NCBI GenBank assembly: GCA_938021455.1
Contig: CALIGP010000174.1
Span: 1-15,935, forward strand
Source: an uncultured Lewinella sp.
Lineage (GTDB): Bacteria; Bacteroidota; Bacteroidia; Chitinophagales; Saprospiraceae
DNA: 15,935 nucleotides
Reading direction: 5' to 3'
In this document: piece after piece, positions 13,914 to 15,935 of the stretch
Position numbering within the stretch: position 1 is the first letter of the stretch
Layout: every line of letters begins with the position of its first letter
Translations under genes and position numbers: made by a program
The notes under the pieces: generated by a model
What the model was told of the DNA's origin: nothing
What the model saw: the letters and a program-made list of their open reading frames with translations, nothing else
Database searches by the model: none

Positions 13914-15590
13914 GTGAGTACACTTCCCTCAAGCCAACTAAAAACCGCTGTTGCCAGTGGTCTGGAGCCCTATTCGGAGCCCTGGACCAGAACCCAGGCA
14001 GCTCACCTTCTCCGCCGAACACTGTTTGGCCCCAAGAAACAGGAGATTACGGAGGCTACCAGTATGGGCCTCTCCGCTACGCTGGATCAACTATTAGCCA
14101 CTCCCACCCTTCCCTCTCCTCCCGTAAATCATACGCCCGACGAGGACCCTAATGTACCCTTCGGCGAAACGTGGATCGAACGGCAACATATCGCCCAGGT
14201 TACTGCTTACCGCTTCGCCGCTGTTCGGGGGTGGTATTGGCAAAACCTGATCCATCACGATTTCAGTGCAATGTCTAGAATGACGATGTTCTGGATCAAC
14301 CACTTTGGCATGTCCGACCTGGGAGATCCCCGGGCGGATTACCAGTCAATTGCTCTATTCAATGCCGACGGGATGGGAAACTTTAAAACTATGATCGAAA
14401 AGATCACGGTGCTGCCTGGTATGCTAAGTTTTTTGAACGGAGAAAGCAACACCAAATGGAACCCCAACGAAAATTTCGCCCGGGAGTTATTGGAACTTTT
14501 CACTATCCAGAAAGGAGATCAGGTAGCTTTCGAAGACTATACAAACTACACAGAAGACGACATCAGAGCGGCAGCAAAAATTCTCACAGGCTGGAGAATT
14601 CAGGGCTATTGGGAAAGTGGTGACATAATTTCCAGCTATTTCAACCCAGACCTGCATACAACTGGTCCTAAAACGATGAGTTACCGTTTTGACAACGCTG
14701 TTATCGGAAGTGACGACCCTGGTTACAATACCGAAAACGAGTTTAGGGAACTGATCAACGTTATCTTCGGCAAAGCAGAAACTGCCCGCGCACTCTGCCG
14801 GGAACTCTACCGCTTTTTCGTTTACTCGGACATCAACGCTCAGGTGGAAACCGACGTCATTGAGCCGCTGGCTCAGGTAATGATCGACAACGATTTTGAA
14901 ATGGTGCCTACGCTAAGGGCTCTTTTCGGTTCTCAACACTTCTTCGATATGGCCGTGCGTGGCCCGCTGATAAAGAGTCCCTACGACTACGTCGTATCGA
15001 TGATTCGCACTATGGGTGGCTTTACGCATTTGGACCTCGACATTTCCAACAATACCGCTTCCAACCCACAACTGGCGACTGTTTACTATTTAGGAACAGG
15101 CCTTCATTGGAAGACTGAGTCGATGAATATGGACTTTCTTTTCCCCCCTACTGTTGCGGGCTGGAAAGCTTATTATCAAACTCCCGGATTCTACCGTAAC
15201 TGGATCGGCTCTTCCACTTTGAAGCAGCGCAAATCTATGGTGGATGAATTAACTAGTCAGGGTGTCTGGACTCGGATAGAATCAACGGACAACTACGCCC
15301 CTCGCCCGTTCGATTACTTCGCCTTTGTAGCCACCCTCGACACCCCCTTCGACCCCAACGAACTAGTAGCTGAGTGTGCCGAAATATTCTTACCCCGTGA
15401 GCTCCATATGGATCAGCTAACTGCGCTGAAGGAAGAACTCATCCCCGGCTTGCCCGATCAGGAATGGACCCGACAGTACGCCGACTATCTACAGAGTCCC
15501 TTTAACCCGGACGTCGCTAACCCCGTACAAGATCGGCTCAAAAAATTCTTCCGGGCCCTGTTCAGCATGGCCGAATTCCATTTGATGTAA
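13914..15590 (+). CDS. DUF1800 family protein
   Basis: The 558-residue protein, using the GTG start at 13914, carries the DUF1800 hallmarks: AAHLLRRTLFGP (29-40), MTMFWINHFG (123-132), NENFARELLELFTI (185-198), DIRAAAKILTGWRI (216-229), ALCRELYRFFV (293-303), LIKSPYDYVVSMIRTMGG (352-369) and LFPPTVAGWKAYYQTPGF (409-426). The family is common in Bacteroidota, Planctomycetota and Proteobacteria, almost always beside DUF1501 as here, and its function is unknown. An in-frame TTG at 13860 would add 18 residues (HWPGDALPLCK...), but the AT-rich leader and family length favour GTG 13914. Neither start gives a recognisable signal peptide, whereas the partner has a Tat signal. The 123-base gap to the next gene holds three hairpins. 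VOC diverges on the left, and about 189 bases between the two starts must hold both promoters. Confidence 0.85.
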   Translation: MSTLPSSQLKTAVASGLEPYSEPWTRTQAAHLLRRTLFGPKKQEITEATSMGLSATLDQLLATPTLPSPPVNHTPDEDPNVPFGETWIERQHIAQVTAYRFAAVRGWYWQNLIHHDFSAMSRMTMFWINHFGMSDLGDPRADYQSIALFNADGMGNFKTMIEKITVLPGMLSFLNGESNTKWNPNENFARELLELFTIQKGDQVAFEDYTNYTEDDIRAAAKILTGWRIQGYWESGDIISSYFNPDLHTTGPKTMSYRFDNAVIGSDDPGYNTENEFRELINVIFGKAETARALCRELYRFFVYSDINAQVETDVIEPLAQVMIDNDFEMVPTLRALFGSQHFFDMAVRGPLIKSPYDYVVSMIRTMGGFTHLDLDISNNTASNPQLATVYYLGTGLHWKTESMNMDFLFPPTVAGWKAYYQTPGFYRNWIGSSTLKQRKSMVDELTSQGVWTRIESTDNYAPRPFDYFAFVATLDTPFDPNELVAECAEIFLPRELHMDQLTALKEELIPGLPDQEWTRQYADYLQSPFNPDVANPVQDRLKKFFRALFSMAEFHLM

Positions 15591-15609
15591 TAGCCCAATG
15601 CATTATGTA

Positions 15610-15638
15610 CTGGCCTTCCTTTCGTGAAGAATGGCCAG
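15610..15638 (+). promoter_or_regulatory. Hairpin 1 of the DUF1800-DUF1501 gap
   Basis: CTGGCC (15610-15615) pairs with GGCCAG (15633-15638). The stem can continue as TTC (15616-15618) with GAA (15629-15631) past a bulged T at 15632. It starts 20 bases after the DUF1800 stop codon. No T-run follows, so termination is doubtful. Confidence 0.5.
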
Positions 15639-15660
15639 GGAGGGAAATCTTCTCCCTCCC
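15638..15660 (+). promoter_or_regulatory. Hairpin 2 of the DUF1800-DUF1501 gap
   Basis: GGGAGGGA (15638-15645) and TCCCTCCC (15653-15660) form a perfect 8-bp, mostly G-C stem around a 7-base loop. It is followed by CTCTTTCC, which is pyrimidine-rich but not a proper T-run. It shares base 15638 with hairpin 1, so the two stack or compete. It could act as a weak or conditional terminator or as an mRNA-end protector. Confidence 0.55.
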
Positions 15661-15676
15661 CTCTTTCCTACCCATC

Positions 15677-15697
15677 AGCCCGGGCTACGCCCAGGCT
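15677..15697 (+). promoter_or_regulatory. Hairpin 3, just before the DUF1501 start codon
   Basis: AGCCCGGGC (15677-15685) pairs with GCCCAGGCT (15689-15697), nine positions with one C-A mismatch, around a TAC loop. It ends 16 bases before the ATG at 15714, close enough to influence ribosome access. The sequence AGCCCGGGCT within it is also a perfect 10-base palindrome. Confidence 0.55.
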
Positions 15698-15713
15698 CAA
15701 AATATAATCCATT

Positions 15714-15935
15714 ATGGATCGCAGAAATTTTCTCCGCCGCGCGGGTGCACTTAGTCTACCTCTCCTGGGAGGTGTCTCGGGCGTACAAGCTGCTGGCTCC
15801 TCTATTCTCAGCACCTTACTACCGCCCGATTCAGATCGGGTACTGGTGCTCGTTCAACTAGCAGGTGGTAATGACGGGCTCAACACTTTGATTCCCACTG
15901 ATCAGCTCAGTCAGTTGCAATCTGTCCGCTCTAAT
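15714..15935 (+). CDS. DUF1501 family protein, N-terminal part (runs off the window)
   Basis: ATG at 15714 opens a frame that stays open for 74 codons to the window edge. It begins MDRRNFLRRAGALSLPLLGG, a twin-arginine (Tat) signal of the form RRxFLxR followed by a modest hydrophobic stretch and a likely cleavage near VQAAG. Mature sequence follows with RVLVLVQLAGGNDGLNTLIP (42-61), the opening strand and GGNDG motif typical of DUF1501, which is related to alkaline-phosphatase-like/sulfatase-fold proteins. It should be folded in the cytoplasm and exported by Tat. It sits 123 bases behind DUF1800, the usual order for this widespread pair of unknown function. The C-terminus, and so any metal ligands or T9SS domain, lies outside the window. 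Confidence 0.88.
   Translation, partial: MDRRNFLRRAGALSLPLLGGVSGVQAAGSSILSTLLPPDSDRVLVLVQLAGGNDGLNTLIPTDQLSQLQSVRSN

Noticed and set aside
13705..14022. Leftward open frame of 105 codons between VOC and DUF1800
   Set aside because: It overlaps the start of both flanking genes and covers their promoter region; the translation shows no domain.
15631..15861. Plus-strand open frame overlapping the DUF1501 start
   Set aside because: It is out of frame with the clear Tat signal and GGNDG motif and crosses two hairpins.

Overview
This window looks like a chromosomal segment of a marine, polysaccharide-degrading Bacteroidota bacterium, most likely from the Saprospiria/Lewinella group. The evidence is two type IX secretion (T9SS) C-terminal sorting domains, an outer-membrane beta-barrel receptor with an N-terminal carboxypeptidase-like domain, Bacteroidota-style lipoproteins, a formylglycine sulfatase, a large family 2 glycoside hydrolase, and a DUF1800/DUF1501 pair. 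The genus is an inference from protein style; no rRNA or marker gene is present.

Layout. Positions 1-124 hold the 3' end of a T9SS-sorted protein. It converges on a leftward pair at 176-2587: a mannitol 2-dehydrogenase preceded by a DUF4380-type lipoprotein. Diverging from that pair is a rightward outer-membrane receptor (about 2717-5182). A 241-base gap with REP-like palindromic and short direct repeats follows, then an ATP-grasp ligase-like gene (5424-6386) closed by a strong intrinsic terminator. Next is a secreted GH2-family protein (6596-9460), which converges on two leftward genes: a T9SS protein with DGT-type repeats (9495-11309) and a lipoprotein sulfatase (11399-13222). The sulfatase is followed on the same strand by a small VOC/glyoxalase-fold gene (13350-13724). 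The right end holds rightward DUF1800 (about 13914-15590) and the start of a Tat-signal DUF1501 gene (15714 to the window edge), separated by three successive hairpins.

How the genes may work together. The GH2 protein, sulfatase, receptor and mannitol dehydrogenase fit life on algal matter (sulfated polysaccharide plus mannitol). They do not form a canonical polysaccharide utilisation locus: there is no SusD, the strands alternate, and several genes appear to be single transcription units. The ATP-grasp, VOC and DUF1800/DUF1501 genes have no evident link to that theme.

The most unusual signals are four. (i) An exact 8-bp-period repeat array is translated as the linker of the sulfatase lipoprotein, and a second copy lies beyond its start and supplies the C-terminus and stop codon of the VOC gene. 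(ii) The GH2 protein has Asn-His where the family normally carries the catalytic Asn-Glu. (iii) Three hairpins lie in tandem between DUF1800 and DUF1501. (iv) A REP-like palindrome with a duplicated flank lies behind the receptor gene. I see no tRNA, rRNA, CRISPR array, transposase or prophage gene.
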